This document shows positions 31,038 through 39,553 of a stretch of 64,000 bases of DNA, in pieces. The notes below the pieces were generated by a model. It did no database searches. It was given only the letters and a program-made list of their open reading frames with translations, and was not told where the DNA came from. This DNA is from Williamsia sp. 1135 (GTDB taxonomy: Bacteria > Actinomycetota > Actinomycetes > Mycobacteriales > Mycobacteriaceae). The position numbers were made by a program, and so were the translations under genes. The stretch covers positions 29,180 to 93,179 of the forward strand of contig NZ_MJEI01000090.1 in assembly GCF_002095395.1 (NCBI RefSeq), given 5' to 3'. How positions within the stretch are numbered: the stretch's first letter is position 1; every line of letters begins with the position of its first letter.

Positions 31038-31784
31038 TCAGCGAGCCGGCGAGCGAAACGAAACCATGTCCGCCCGGTAGTGCGCATAGGCGTACTCGTG
31101 GACGTTTCCGTCGACATCCGAGAGCACCTGATCCCGAACCAGAAGCACAGCACCCGGCGCGATGTTCAGAATCCGGGCGGTGCGCTCATCGGCTCCGACG
31201 GCGTCGATGCACGTCTCCATCCGCCCGAACGGACGGCTGTAGACGGTCTCGAAGGTCTGCGCGATGCCGTCCACGTCGGGATTGTGGACCGGGGGATGCG
31301 CGTTCGGATTGATCTGGAACGCGACGAGCGTACCGATCGGCACCCCGCCGTTGCTGATCACGTAGTCGATCATCCGCAAACTGTCACTGTCCGTCGGCAT
31401 CCGGCTACGGATCAGGTGATGCGCCGGGATGGCGTGATCTCCGATCATCCGGTATTCGAGGGGTCCGCTCGACGGGTTACCGATGATGTCCTCGACGGGC
31501 AACTGAAGCGGTCTTCCACGCACGACGGTCCCCATCCGGCGCTGCCTGCTCACGAGACCTTCGTCTGCCAGCATCTGCAATGCCGATCGGACAGCCGCGC
31601 GCGTGGAGTCCAAGTTCTCGATCAGCGATTCTTCGCTCAGTGACTCACCTGCATTCAGGACACCGCTTTTGATCGACGAGCGAAGCAGCTGATGTACGAC
31701 ACGCGCAGACCGTTGCCGGGTCCCGGCCGATCCGCCGACCGAGCGGGGGTGACGGGTGGGTGCAAGGTGGGATAGCTGTGTCAT
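31038..31784 (-). CDS. GntR-family regulator, HutC/UTRA subfamily
   Basis: A 248-residue regulator. The winged helix-turn-helix spans about residues 25-90 (VVHQLLRSSIKSGVLNAGE, then SLIENLDSTRAAVRSALQML and RRMGTVVRGR). Residues 105-245 match the UTRA ligand-binding domain of HutC-type repressors. ATG 31784 is chosen because GAGGAA lies about 7 bases upstream; the longer frame reaching 32045 is not credible. It is convergent with the ABC operon, whose likely repressor it is, by position only. UTRA proteins bind small molecules, so its ligand would be the substrate or a product of the monooxygenases. A candidate operator lies 98 bases upstream of its start. Confidence 0.9.
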   Translation of the reverse strand: MTQLSHLAPTRHPRSVGGSAGTRQRSARVVHQLLRSSIKSGVLNAGESLSEESLIENLDSTRAAVRSALQMLADEGLVSRQRRMGTVVRGRPLQLPVEDIIGNPSSGPLEYRMIGDHAIPAHHLIRSRMPTDSDSLRMIDYVISNGGVPIGTLVAFQINPNAHPPVHNPDVDGIAQTFETVYSRPFGRMETCIDAVGADERTARILNIAPGAVLLVRDQVLSDVDGNVHEYAYAHYRADMVSFRSPAR

Positions 31785-31881
31785 GGCGTTCCTCGATGTG
31801 CGTCGACAATCATGGGAAGGGCACGCGCACGGTGCGCATACTCGCCACAACGTTCGGCGCTGAGCGCAGGTGGCGGAGAAG

Positions 31882-31898
31882 GTACTCAGGTGGAGTAC
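31882..31898. promoter_or_regulatory. Candidate operator upstream of the GntR gene
   Basis: GTACTC (31882-31887) and GAGTAC (31893-31898) form a perfect 6-base inverted repeat around AGGTG, in the 283-base gap between the GntR and dnaX starts. The size fits a GntR dimer site and would give autoregulation. The flanking sequence holds ACTAGT (31902-31907). No copy of the exact element was noticed upstream of the monooxygenases. Confidence 0.4.
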
Positions 31899-32067
31899 GT
31901 CACTAGTAGTCACTGTTGATTGTAGTCCGATAGACCCACACTGCTCGGGGTGAACGTGTGACGTCCGACAAGCTGCCAGGCAACGGTGGCGGCGCCCGAC
32001 CCTCCCTGCTGCCGGTCGCTTTGCGCCTGTGTCCGCGGCCGTCACACCTCGCCGGTAGTCTCGCAGC

Positions 32068-34308
32068 GTGGCTCTATACCGGACTTATCGCCCTGCGACG
32101 TTTGCCGAGGTCGTCGGACAGGAGCATGTCACCGAGCCGCTGGGCCGTGCGCTGAACTCGGGACGCATCAATCACGCGTACTTGTTCTCCGGACCGCGCG
32201 GTTGCGGTAAGACGTCGTCGGCCCGCATCCTCGCGCGTTCACTCAACTGCGAGCAGGGCCCGACCTCGACGCCATGCGGGGTGTGCTCGTCCTGCGTCGC
32301 GCTGGCACCGGGCGGTCCGGGCAACATGGACGTCATCGAGCTCGACGCCGCGAGCCACGGTGGTGTCGACGACACTCGCGAACTACGGGACCAGGCCTTT
32401 TACGCGCCTGCCGAGTCGCGGTATCGGGTGTTCATCATCGATGAGGCCCACATGGTCAGCCCCGCCGGATTCAATGCCCTCCTCAAGATCGTCGAAGAGC
32501 CGCCCGAGCATCTCATCTTCGTATTCGCGACCACAGAACCGGAGAAGGTGCTCGCGACGATCCGCTCGCGGACCCACCACTATCCCTTCCGGCTGCTCGC
32601 ACCGACGGTGATGCGGGGTCTCCTCGAGAACATCTGTGCCAGCGAACAGGTCAAGGTCGAGCCGACGGTCTTCCCACTGGTGATCAGGGCGGGCGGGGGT
32701 TCGCCCCGTGACTCGCTCAGCGTGCTTGATCAATTACTCGCCGGAGCAGGACCAGAGGGTGTCACCTATCAGCGCGCACTCATGCTCCTCGGTGTCACCG
32801 ATGTCGCGCTGATCGACAACGCGGTCAACGCGCTCGCCGACCACGACGGCGCCGTGCTGTTCGGAACGGTCGAGTCGGTGGTCGACGCAGGCCATGATCC
32901 CCGCCGCTTCGCCGTCGACCTGCTCGAGCGACTCCGCGATCTGATCTTGATGCAGGCCGTCCCCGATGCCGCCGAGCGCGGTCTGGTGGAGGCACCCGAC
33001 GACCAGGTCGAGAGGATGAAGGCCCAGGTGGCTGGGCTCGCACCCGGCACGTTGGCCCGGTTTGCCGAGACCGTGCACGCGGCGCTCGGCGAGATGCGGG
33101 GCACCACCTCGCCGAGGCTTTTGCTCGAGGTGATGTGCGCCCGCATGCTGCTACCCGCAGCGAGCGACTCGGAATCTGCGGTGCTGCAACGTATCGAGCG
33201 CATCGAGGCCCAGTCGGCCGGCGGCGCGCCGATACCGTCGGCAGGGGTGGCGAAGGCCGGGGGGCCCGCGCCCCTCCAGGCGTCGGCACCTGCGCCCGCG
33301 GACGATCCAGCCGCCAAGTTCGTTCGCCCGTCCCAGCGCAAGCCCCTGGAAGACAAGCCGCACGAGGACAAGGCCCAGGCATCCGAGGCCGATCCGGTCC
33401 CGTCGCCTGCGCCCACCCCGGAACCGGCTCGCACTCCTGAACCGACGCGCACTCCTGAACCGGCGCGCACTCCCGAACCGGCTCCCACTCCAGAACCGTT
33501 GTCGACGCCTGCGCCGGCTCCCACTCCCGAACCGGTCCCGACACCTGAACCGGAACCTGCTCCAGAACCCGAGCCCACCCCGGAGCCCGTCCCGGCACCG
33601 GCCGACGCCGACGCGCCGGTCGCGGCATCGGAACCCGACATCCCACTGCCGCCGGAACCGGAGTACGAACCGGAGCCTGCGCTCGAGCCCGATCCCGAAC
33701 CGGTCGCCGCCCCACCGGTGCCCCCTGCCACAGACGGGCCGGATCTGGCTGCGGTGCAGGCCAAGTGGCAGGAGGTCCGCACTGCGGTCCGGACCGCCAA
33801 CAAGGTCACCGAGGTGATGTTGTCGGGTGCGTCGGTGCGCGGTGTCGACGGCAGCACCCTGATCCTGAGTCATGAATCAGCGCCACTGGTCGAGCGGTTG
33901 AGTTCGAAACACGCGGTCGACGTCATCACCTCTGCGCTCCACTATGTCTTCGGTGGAACCTGGCAGGTGTCGGTGCATTCCGCGTCGTCGCTGCCCGCCG
34001 AACCCAAGCCGGCTGCTGCGACTCCCACCAAGGCCCGCAAACCCGAGGCGAAGCAACCCTACGTTCGCCCCAGCCGGGGTGGGGGTGCTGCCTCGAATGC
34101 CGGAGACAGCGAACCACCCGAACCGGAGCCTGAACCGGAACCTCTTCCGCCGGAGCCCGAACCCGTCAGCGATGAAGACCTCACCGACGACGAGCGAGAC
34201 GAGATGATCGCCACCGCACGCGATTCCAAGCCGGACCCGCGGCAGGATCCCGAGCAGATCGCCATTGCGCTGCTGGCGACCGAGTTGGGCGCGAAGCCGC
34301 TGCTCTAG
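32068..34308 (+). CDS. dnaX: DNA polymerase III gamma/tau subunit
   Basis: A 746-residue clamp-loader subunit. Residues 1-230 are the AAA+ ATPase, with Walker A SGPRGCGKTS (residues 41-50), the zinc cysteines 61, 70, 73 and 76, and Walker B IIDEAHM. The collar domain follows to about 365. Residues 440-555 are a low-complexity Pro-Glu-Thr linker, and the C-terminal domain (about 565-660 and beyond) is the tau-like part that binds the polymerase. GTG 32068 gives the expected ALYRTYRPATFAEVVGQ start. I see no obvious slippery sequence that would make a short gamma form. In M. tuberculosis dnaZX is next to aspC; here a 16-kb accessory segment intervenes. Confidence 0.96.
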   Translation: MALYRTYRPATFAEVVGQEHVTEPLGRALNSGRINHAYLFSGPRGCGKTSSARILARSLNCEQGPTSTPCGVCSSCVALAPGGPGNMDVIELDAASHGGVDDTRELRDQAFYAPAESRYRVFIIDEAHMVSPAGFNALLKIVEEPPEHLIFVFATTEPEKVLATIRSRTHHYPFRLLAPTVMRGLLENICASEQVKVEPTVFPLVIRAGGGSPRDSLSVLDQLLAGAGPEGVTYQRALMLLGVTDVALIDNAVNALADHDGAVLFGTVESVVDAGHDPRRFAVDLLERLRDLILMQAVPDAAERGLVEAPDDQVERMKAQVAGLAPGTLARFAETVHAALGEMRGTTSPRLLLEVMCARMLLPAASDSESAVLQRIERIEAQSAGGAPIPSAGVAKAGGPAPLQASAPAPADDPAAKFVRPSQRKPLEDKPHEDKAQASEADPVPSPAPTPEPARTPEPTRTPEPARTPEPAPTPEPLSTPAPAPTPEPVPTPEPEPAPEPEPTPEPVPAPADADAPVAASEPDIPLPPEPEYEPEPALEPDPEPVAAPPVPPATDGPDLAAVQAKWQEVRTAVRTANKVTEVMLSGASVRGVDGSTLILSHESAPLVERLSSKHAVDVITSALHYVFGGTWQVSVHSASSLPAEPKPAAATPTKARKPEAKQPYVRPSRGGGAASNAGDSEPPEPEPEPEPLPPEPEPVSDEDLTDDERDEMIATARDSKPDPRQDPEQIAIALLATELGAKPLL
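33396..33725 (+). repeat. Low-complexity Pro-Glu-Thr repeat region within dnaX
   Basis: About 110 codons alternate TPEP, ARTPEP, APTPEP and PEPEP units, encoded by recurring CCGGAACCG/ACTCCTGAACCG-like blocks. It forms the flexible linker between the clamp-loader core and the C-terminal domain. Slippage could make its length vary between strains. Confidence 0.7.
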
Positions 34309-34316
34309 CGGTTCGC

Positions 34317-36023
34317 CTACTGAACGTCGGTGAAGGTAATGCGCACCGAGACCGGGTCACTCTGCAGAGCCCGGAACGAGGCAGCGGTCAATGATGCGAA
34401 CACCGGGTTGGGCGCGAAGGTCCGTACCCGCGTGGCGACGTCGTCGTCGTGAACGAATTCGGCTGTGCCGCTTCGCCACTGTCGTCCCTGCTTGATACGT
34501 ACCGTCCGATTGGCGTTGATGTTGTTCGCCCATCCGGACCGGTTGCCGTGCTGGCTGATCACCCATGCCCCGGTCTCGTCGAAGGCTGCAGACACGGGGA
34601 CGCTGCGGCGCTGCCCGGTTCGGCGCCCGATCGTCTCGAGTTCGGTGGCGAAACTCGTGGTGATGCCGGCCCGCGTCAGCGCGCCCACCATCGGATTCGC
34701 GATGTACCGGCCGACGGCGCGCTCGATCCGGAACTTGCGAACAGCCTTCTTGTCTGAGACGCCGATGTGCCCGCGCTGACTGCGAAAGGCGTCGATCCCG
34801 TTGCGTCGGACGGTGGTGAGCGCTGTGCGCCACAGTGGTCGGTGCGGATCAGGGTCGCCACCGGCGCCCATCGTATGCAGCTGATCGGTGTGCCACTGCA
34901 GATCCAGGGCGCCATTGAGGGCTTTGACCTGCGCGGTGCCGGTGAGGCGCCGCGGCAGTGGGACTGATCGGTGCGTGGTCGGCAGCGTCGCCGAGGTATC
35001 CGCCAGAACGCCCTGTGCCGCGTTGGGGGCCAGGGCTGTCGGGCGTCCGAGACCGACTACGTCGCAGGCGCCCGAGGCGATGGCTTCGGCCATGCCGGTG
35101 TGCGTGCGGAAGCCACCGGTCACGGCCAGTGGTACGTCTGCCGCGACTTCGCGGATCGTCTCGGCGTAGTCGAGAAAGTAGGCCTCGCGAGCACGGGTTC
35201 GCGCCGATACCGCCGGCCGACCCATCATCGCCGGTGATTCGTAACTGCCACCGCTGATCTCGATGAGGTCGATTCTCTCGGCGGCGATCATCTCGACCAC
35301 CGTGCGTGACTCCTCTTCCGAGAAGCCGCCGCGTTGGAAATCGGCAGAGTTCAGTTTGATGCCGACGGCAAAGCCAGGACCGACGGCTTCGCGGACCCGC
35401 CGGATGATCTCCAGGACGAACCGTGCGCGGTTCGCCGTTGATCCACCCCAGCGGTCGGATCGCTTGTTGGCCAGGGGTGAGAGGAACTGGGAGATGAGAT
35501 AGCCGTGAGCGCCGTGGATCTGGACGCCGTCGAACCCCGCGACCTCGGCGATACCGGCCGAAATAGCGAACCGCTCGATGATGTCGCGGATCTCGGTGTC
35601 GGTCAGCTCGCGGGGAGTGGGGATGCCCGGGATATCCAGTTTGACGGCCGACGGGGCGACGGTCGGACCGTCGGTGGTGATCGGATTGGCCTGCCGACCA
35701 GGGTGGTTGAGCTGCATCCAGATCGGGGAGCCGCCGTCCTGGGCTGTCTTGGCCCAGCGCTGGAATGCGTCGAGTTCGCTGTCGTTCTCGAGGACGACGT
35801 TGCCCGGTTCGCCGAGATACCGTCGATCGACCATCACGTTCCCGGTGACTATCAGTCCGTAATCACCAGCCGCCCAGCGTGCATAGAGGCGTTCGAGGCG
35901 GACATCTGGCCCGTGGTGGGCAGTGCCGAGTCCCTCGCTCAGCGCCGACTTCATGACCCGGTTGGGAAGGATCTGTCCGCACGGCAGATTCAGCGGCGTC
36001 GACAACGACACGGTCTTCGGCAT
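34317..36023 (-). CDS. Fusion of old yellow enzyme and deazaflavin (F420)-dependent nitroreductase domain
   Basis: A 568-residue two-domain oxidoreductase. Residues 1-430 are a TIM-barrel NADH:flavin oxidoreductase of the old yellow enzyme family, with IWMQLNHPGRQA, FDGVQIHGAHGYLISQFLSP, the RSDRWGGS phosphate-binding segment and VVGLGRPTALAP. It ends in the usual LQWHTDQLHTMGAGGDPDP tail. Residues 455-568 match the Ddn-type F420-dependent nitroreductase family (GRRTGQRRSVPVSAAFDETG, VISQHGNRSGWANNI). Both domains lie in one uninterrupted frame. Reduction of activated C=C bonds by FMN and by F420 in one protein is the inference. ATG 36023 has GGAG about 10 bases upstream; ATG 36077 is an alternative but would overlap the operator. 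It converges on dnaX with an 8-base gap. Confidence 0.9.
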   Translation of the reverse strand: MPKTVSLSTPLNLPCGQILPNRVMKSALSEGLGTAHHGPDVRLERLYARWAAGDYGLIVTGNVMVDRRYLGEPGNVVLENDSELDAFQRWAKTAQDGGSPIWMQLNHPGRQANPITTDGPTVAPSAVKLDIPGIPTPRELTDTEIRDIIERFAISAGIAEVAGFDGVQIHGAHGYLISQFLSPLANKRSDRWGGSTANRARFVLEIIRRVREAVGPGFAVGIKLNSADFQRGGFSEEESRTVVEMIAAERIDLIEISGGSYESPAMMGRPAVSARTRAREAYFLDYAETIREVAADVPLAVTGGFRTHTGMAEAIASGACDVVGLGRPTALAPNAAQGVLADTSATLPTTHRSVPLPRRLTGTAQVKALNGALDLQWHTDQLHTMGAGGDPDPHRPLWRTALTTVRRNGIDAFRSQRGHIGVSDKKAVRKFRIERAVGRYIANPMVGALTRAGITTSFATELETIGRRTGQRRSVPVSAAFDETGAWVISQHGNRSGWANNINANRTVRIKQGRQWRSGTAEFVHDDDVATRVRTFAPNPVFASLTAASFRALQSDPVSVRITFTDVQ

Positions 36024-36056
36024 GATTGTGGTGCTCCATCCGTGGGCGTAGATCAA

Positions 36057-36090
36057 TCGTTCTACTGTGGTGGCCACGGTAGTAGAACGA
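36057..36090. promoter_or_regulatory. Operator-like inverted repeat upstream of the OYE-Ddn fusion
   Basis: TCGTTCTACT (36057-36066) and AGTAGAACGA (36081-36090) are perfect complements with a 14-base spacer, and the symmetry continues imperfectly for six more bases each side. It lies 34 bases before the gene start, where a repressor would block transcription. No regulator gene is next to it, so the controlling protein must be encoded elsewhere. Confidence 0.6.
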
Positions 36091-36112
36091 ATGGTCTATG
36101 ACAAGGCCCTGG

Positions 36113-36189
36113 CCCACAAACACACCTGAAACGGTCAAACCCACCTGTTTGCAACAGGTGGGTTTGACCGGAACTGCTGGGTTTGTGGG
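36113..36189 (-). terminator. Very strong hairpin terminator after tmsB
   Basis: An 18-base perfect stem (36132-36149 with 36153-36170, loop of three bases) is nested inside a second pair CCCACAAAC (36113-36121)/GTTTGTGGG (36181-36189). It starts 2 bases after the tmsB stop codon on the minus strand and separates that operon from the OYE-Ddn gene. The stem is rich enough to work in both directions. Confidence 0.8.
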
Positions 36190-36190
36190 A

Positions 36191-37516
36191 CTAAGCGTTC
36201 CACCACGGGCGCAGCGGCAGGTCGCCGTTGCCGCCCTTGTCGTCGAGCTTGACCGCGAGCACCTGATGCAGCTGGATGATGTTGCGGTCGAAGCCCAGTC
36301 GACATGCCGCCATGTACAGGCCCCACAGGCGGGCGGTACCTTCACCGACTTCATCAAGGGCCCCGTCCCAGTTCGCCACCAGGTTTTTGTTCCAGTCGCG
36401 CAGGGTCATCGCGTAGTGCTCGCGCAGGTTCTCCTCGTGCACCACCTCCATCGACCCGATGTCTTGGATCGCGGTGATGATGGTGCCTGATCCCGTGAGC
36501 TCCCCGTCGGGGAACACGTAGCGGTCGATGAACGGGCCGGCTTTACCGCGGCTCCGGTTGTCTGGCCGAGTGATGCAGTGGTTCAACAGAATTCCGCCAT
36601 CGCGCAACTTCGCGCGGATGAACTTGAAGTACGAGCGGTAGTTGTGGATGCCGATGTGCTCGGTCAGGCCGATCGACGACACGGCGTCGAACCCGGTTTC
36701 GGTGATGTCGCGGTAATCGCTGTGCCGCACTTCGGCGAACTCGCCCAGGCCCTGGTCGATGATCGCCTGCTGCGCCCATTCGGCCTGCTCGGCGGACAAG
36801 GTGACACCGATCACGTGGACTCCGCGGCGAGCGGCGTAACGGACCATCGAACCCCAGCCGCAACCGATGTCGAGCAGTCGGTCGCCGGGCTTGAGCTTCA
36901 GCTTCTCGAAGATGAGCCGGTACTTGTTCTCCTGTGCTTCTTCCAGCGTCGCTTCGCGATTCGGGTAGCACGCGCAGGTGTAGGTCATCGACGAACCGAG
37001 AACGTACTCGTAGAAGGTGTTCGAGACGTCGTAGTGGTAGTGGATTGCCTCCGCGTCGCGGGATTTGCTGTGTCGAAGACCTTCCGCGATGCGGCGCCAC
37101 CGGGGCAGCTGCTCCTGCGGCGGCGGGGCGATCGGCTTGAAGTGTTCGAGGCCGATCGACCGCGTGATCTGCGCCATCATCCGTGCGGACGGCCGATGGA
37201 AGCTGATGTCCTCGGACAGGGCATGCAGTGCATCGTAGGGGTCGCCGCCGTGGGCGCCGTGGAGCAGCAGGTCTCCGGAGATGTAAGCGCGCGCGAGCCC
37301 GAGATCGCCGGGAGCTGTTGCGAGATAGGTCAATCCCCGGGGGGTCAGCAGCTCGACCCCGAATTCGGCGTCTACCGGTCCCGCGGAACTACCGTCGTAC
37401 GCGGTCACCCGCACTTTGAGGTCCCCACCGGCGACCGCCTCGACGACCTCGGCGAGGCTGAGTTTCGGGCCGACCACCGACGTGGGGGAGAGTTCGCCTT
37501 CTTTGAATGTGGTCAC
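36191..37516 (-). CDS. tmsB: Fatty-acid methyltransferase for 10-methyl (tuberculostearic) acid synthesis
   Basis: A 441-residue S-adenosylmethionine-dependent methyltransferase of the cyclopropane-fatty-acid synthase family, homologous to M. tuberculosis Rv3720. The SAM-binding motif is LLDIGCGWGSMVRYAARR, and EATLEEAQENKYRLIFEKL and SSIGLTEHIGIHNY are family landmarks. With the FAD protein upstream it matches the BfaA/BfaB (TmsA/TmsB) pair shown to make 10-methylstearate from oleate: this enzyme methylates the double bond, giving a methylene intermediate. GTG 37516 is used because it overlaps the upstream TGA (GTGA) and relatives start VTTFKEG. Longer frames reading into the upstream gene are rejected. 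Confidence 0.9.
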   Translation of the reverse strand: MTTFKEGELSPTSVVGPKLSLAEVVEAVAGGDLKVRVTAYDGSSAGPVDAEFGVELLTPRGLTYLATAPGDLGLARAYISGDLLLHGAHGGDPYDALHALSEDISFHRPSARMMAQITRSIGLEHFKPIAPPPQEQLPRWRRIAEGLRHSKSRDAEAIHYHYDVSNTFYEYVLGSSMTYTCACYPNREATLEEAQENKYRLIFEKLKLKPGDRLLDIGCGWGSMVRYAARRGVHVIGVTLSAEQAEWAQQAIIDQGLGEFAEVRHSDYRDITETGFDAVSSIGLTEHIGIHNYRSYFKFIRAKLRDGGILLNHCITRPDNRSRGKAGPFIDRYVFPDGELTGSGTIITAIQDIGSMEVVHEENLREHYAMTLRDWNKNLVANWDGALDEVGEGTARLWGLYMAACRLGFDRNIIQLHQVLAVKLDDKGGNGDLPLRPWWNA

Positions 37517-38979
37517 TGACGTTGCACCGCCTTTGCGTAGAGGTCGAGGAGTCGCGACCCGGGATCGTAGTGTTTCTTCAGGAGGCGGTAGGGCTCGCCG
37601 CCGTAGAGTTCGTCGAACTCCTCTTCGCTGTAGAACGATTCGGAGTAGAGAGATTTGTGGCCGTCGAGTTCGGAGACCTTGATCTCGATCTGCCGATTGG
37701 CGTAACCGTCGGGTTTGTCGGCCCGCTTGGGCACCGCCGACCAGAACCCGATGTTGACGTACGTACGGTGCGGTTCCAGGGGATACAGGGGCCATGGCCG
37801 ATTCGAGTCGGCGCCGGCCGGCGAAGGGTCGCGCAGCCGAAGCGGGCACAACCAGATCGGCTCGATGGGAATGTTCTCCAGGAACCAGGCCGTGAACTCC
37901 GCCGCCCGCTCGATGGGAACCTCGATGTCCTGGACCACCCGCTCGCCCGGCGGTTCGCCCTTGCGGGCATTGAGCTTGTCGCCGATGTCGAAACGGTGGT
38001 CGAGCGCGATGAGCTTCCAGTAGAAACTGCTGCGCAACAGTTGTTTTGGCCAGAATCGGCGAACTCGGGGATTCTGGGCGCCGAACGCACGTGAGCACCA
38101 GAACCAATCCGTGTCCCAGCGCCACAGGTAGTCGGCGATGGTGAGCCGGTCACGCAGCGGAGTCGAATCGGCGCCGTGCTGCATGGAGCGGTAGAAGATC
38201 TGGTCGCCGGTGTAATCGCTGACCGGACCTGCATCCGCGCTCTGCCGACCGAGGACAAGGTAACTCTCCGTTGCCGAGAAGACCACGCCGTCAAGGTAAT
38301 CGACGCGCTCACCTTGGTAATGCGGGTCGTCGACGATCTGATTCATGGTCTCTTGCAGGGTCTGCAGGTCGGAGAACCGCACGTGACGGAGCTCGACGAA
38401 CGGTGCGACCTCCTCCAGTTCGATCTTCAGTCTGGTGGAATAACCCAGGGTGCCGTACGAGTTCGCGAATCCGAAGAAGAGGTCGGAGTTCTCGCTCGTC
38501 GCCGAGGTGGTGACGATCTCGCCCGCGCCGGTGAGGATGTCGATCTCGAGGACCGATTCGTGCGGCAAACCGTTGCGGAAAGAGGTCGACTCGATCCCGA
38601 GGCCCGTCACCGCGCCGCCCAGGGTGATCGTCTTGAGCTGCGGCACCACTTTCGGGGCGAGGCCGTACTTGAGCGTGGTCGCCACCAGCTCCTCGTAGGT
38701 GCACATGCCGGCGACGTCGGCCGTGCGGGCTCCGGCGTCGACCGAGATCACTCGATCGAGACCCGATACATCGAGGCCGGGGAACGGATTCTTGGCGCGT
38801 TTGCGGAACAGATTCGAGGTTTTCTTCGCCAGACGAACCCGCCCCTCCGCGGGTATCGCACGGTAACTGGCCAGCAAGTTCGCCACGCCCTGATCGAACA
38901 CGTCGCGACCTGATTCGACCCCTCTTACCTTCGGCACAGGTAAGAGCCTAGGACTACCGTCCAGTACTTGCCACTTCAT
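37513..38979 (-). CDS. tmsA: FAD-binding oxidoreductase, 10-methylene-fatty-acid reductase
   Basis: A 488-residue FAD-dependent protein with a PCMH-type FAD domain at about 60-230 (VISVDAGARTADVAGMCTYEELV, LGGAVTGLGIESTSFRNGL, ENSDLFFGFANSYGTLGY), homologous to Rv3719 and to BfaA/TmsA. It reduces the methylene group made by the partner methyltransferase, giving 10-methyl branched membrane lipids that keep the envelope fluid. It precedes tmsB with a four-base overlap. ATG 38979 lacks a strong ribosome site; an in-frame GTG at about 38922 (VRGVESGRDV) is an alternative. The start overlaps a spurious upstream extension of the divergent SRPBCC gene, so both promoters lie in 38980-39087. Confidence 0.88.
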   Translation of the reverse strand: MKWQVLDGSPRLLPVPKVRGVESGRDVFDQGVANLLASYRAIPAEGRVRLAKKTSNLFRKRAKNPFPGLDVSGLDRVISVDAGARTADVAGMCTYEELVATTLKYGLAPKVVPQLKTITLGGAVTGLGIESTSFRNGLPHESVLEIDILTGAGEIVTTSATSENSDLFFGFANSYGTLGYSTRLKIELEEVAPFVELRHVRFSDLQTLQETMNQIVDDPHYQGERVDYLDGVVFSATESYLVLGRQSADAGPVSDYTGDQIFYRSMQHGADSTPLRDRLTIADYLWRWDTDWFWCSRAFGAQNPRVRRFWPKQLLRSSFYWKLIALDHRFDIGDKLNARKGEPPGERVVQDIEVPIERAAEFTAWFLENIPIEPIWLCPLRLRDPSPAGADSNRPWPLYPLEPHRTYVNIGFWSAVPKRADKPDGYANRQIEIKVSELDGHKSLYSESFYSEEEFDELYGGEPYRLLKKHYDPGSRLLDLYAKAVQRQ

Positions 38980-39087
38980 TGCAGGACGGGGTCGTATATG
39001 TCCGATTGTGGACCGCCCGGGAGTCGGCCGGGCTGTTCTGGCAGGCTCTGGAGTGAATTGCTCGCAAAACCGGAAGGTGATTTCTTC

Positions 39088-39528
39088 GTGGCACAGGTAA
39101 CCGCATCCCAGTCGATCGACATCAATGCCGCACCCGAGCAGGTCCTCATCGCCCTGTCCGACTACCAGACCGTGCGCCCGAACATCCTGCCCGGTCAGTA
39201 CCTCGACTACGCGGTCCTCGAGGGCGGCGTCGGCGCAGGCACCGTCGCCAAATGGACGCTGCAGGCAACCAAGAAGCGTTCCAGGAACGTGCAGGCGTCG
39301 GTGGACCTGGTCGGTTCGACCATCACCGAGACCGACGCGAACTCGTCGATGATCACCACCTACCAGGTGCAGCCGGCGGGTTCAGGCGCCAAGGTCACCA
39401 CTGTCACCACCTGGCAGGGCGCAGGCGGGATCGGCGGCTTCTTCGAGAAGACCTTCGCGCCCAAGGGGCTTGCCAAGATCCAGGCCGAACTGCTCGGCAA
39501 CCTGAAGTCCCACGTCGAACGCGGCTGA
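39088..39528 (+). CDS. SRPBCC (polyketide-cyclase/START-like) protein
   Basis: A 146-residue helix-grip protein resembling M. tuberculosis Rv3718c by fold and position. It starts VAQVTASQSIDINAAPEQVLI and ends with the long C-terminal helix LAKIQAELLGNLKSHVERG. Such proteins bind hydrophobic ligands in a central cavity; the ligand is unknown. GTG 39088 has GGAAGGTGA about 8 bases upstream. Divergence from tmsA suggests, but does not prove, a lipid role. Confidence 0.85.
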   Translation: MAQVTASQSIDINAAPEQVLIALSDYQTVRPNILPGQYLDYAVLEGGVGAGTVAKWTLQATKKRSRNVQASVDLVGSTITETDANSSMITTYQVQPAGSGAKVTTVTTWQGAGGIGGFFEKTFAPKGLAKIQAELLGNLKSHVERG

Positions 39529-39553
39529 CCGTCGCGAGGACAAGGCCGGTTCG

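Noticed and set aside
29345..31153. A 602-codon open frame on the minus strand opposite the solute-binding protein
   Set aside because: It is the antisense shadow of a typical lipoprotein gene in GC-rich DNA; its translation is Arg/His/Val-rich with no recognisable domain, and the plus-strand gene has signal peptide, ribosome site and operon context.
33396..33725. CRISPR-like regular repeats
   Set aside because: They are in-frame Pro-Glu-Thr coding repeats within dnaX, without spacers or cas genes.
35863..36357. A 164-codon minus-strand frame spanning the terminator and operator at 36 kb
   Set aside because: It crosses the tmsB 3' end, a strong terminator and the promoter of the fusion gene, and encodes no recognisable protein.
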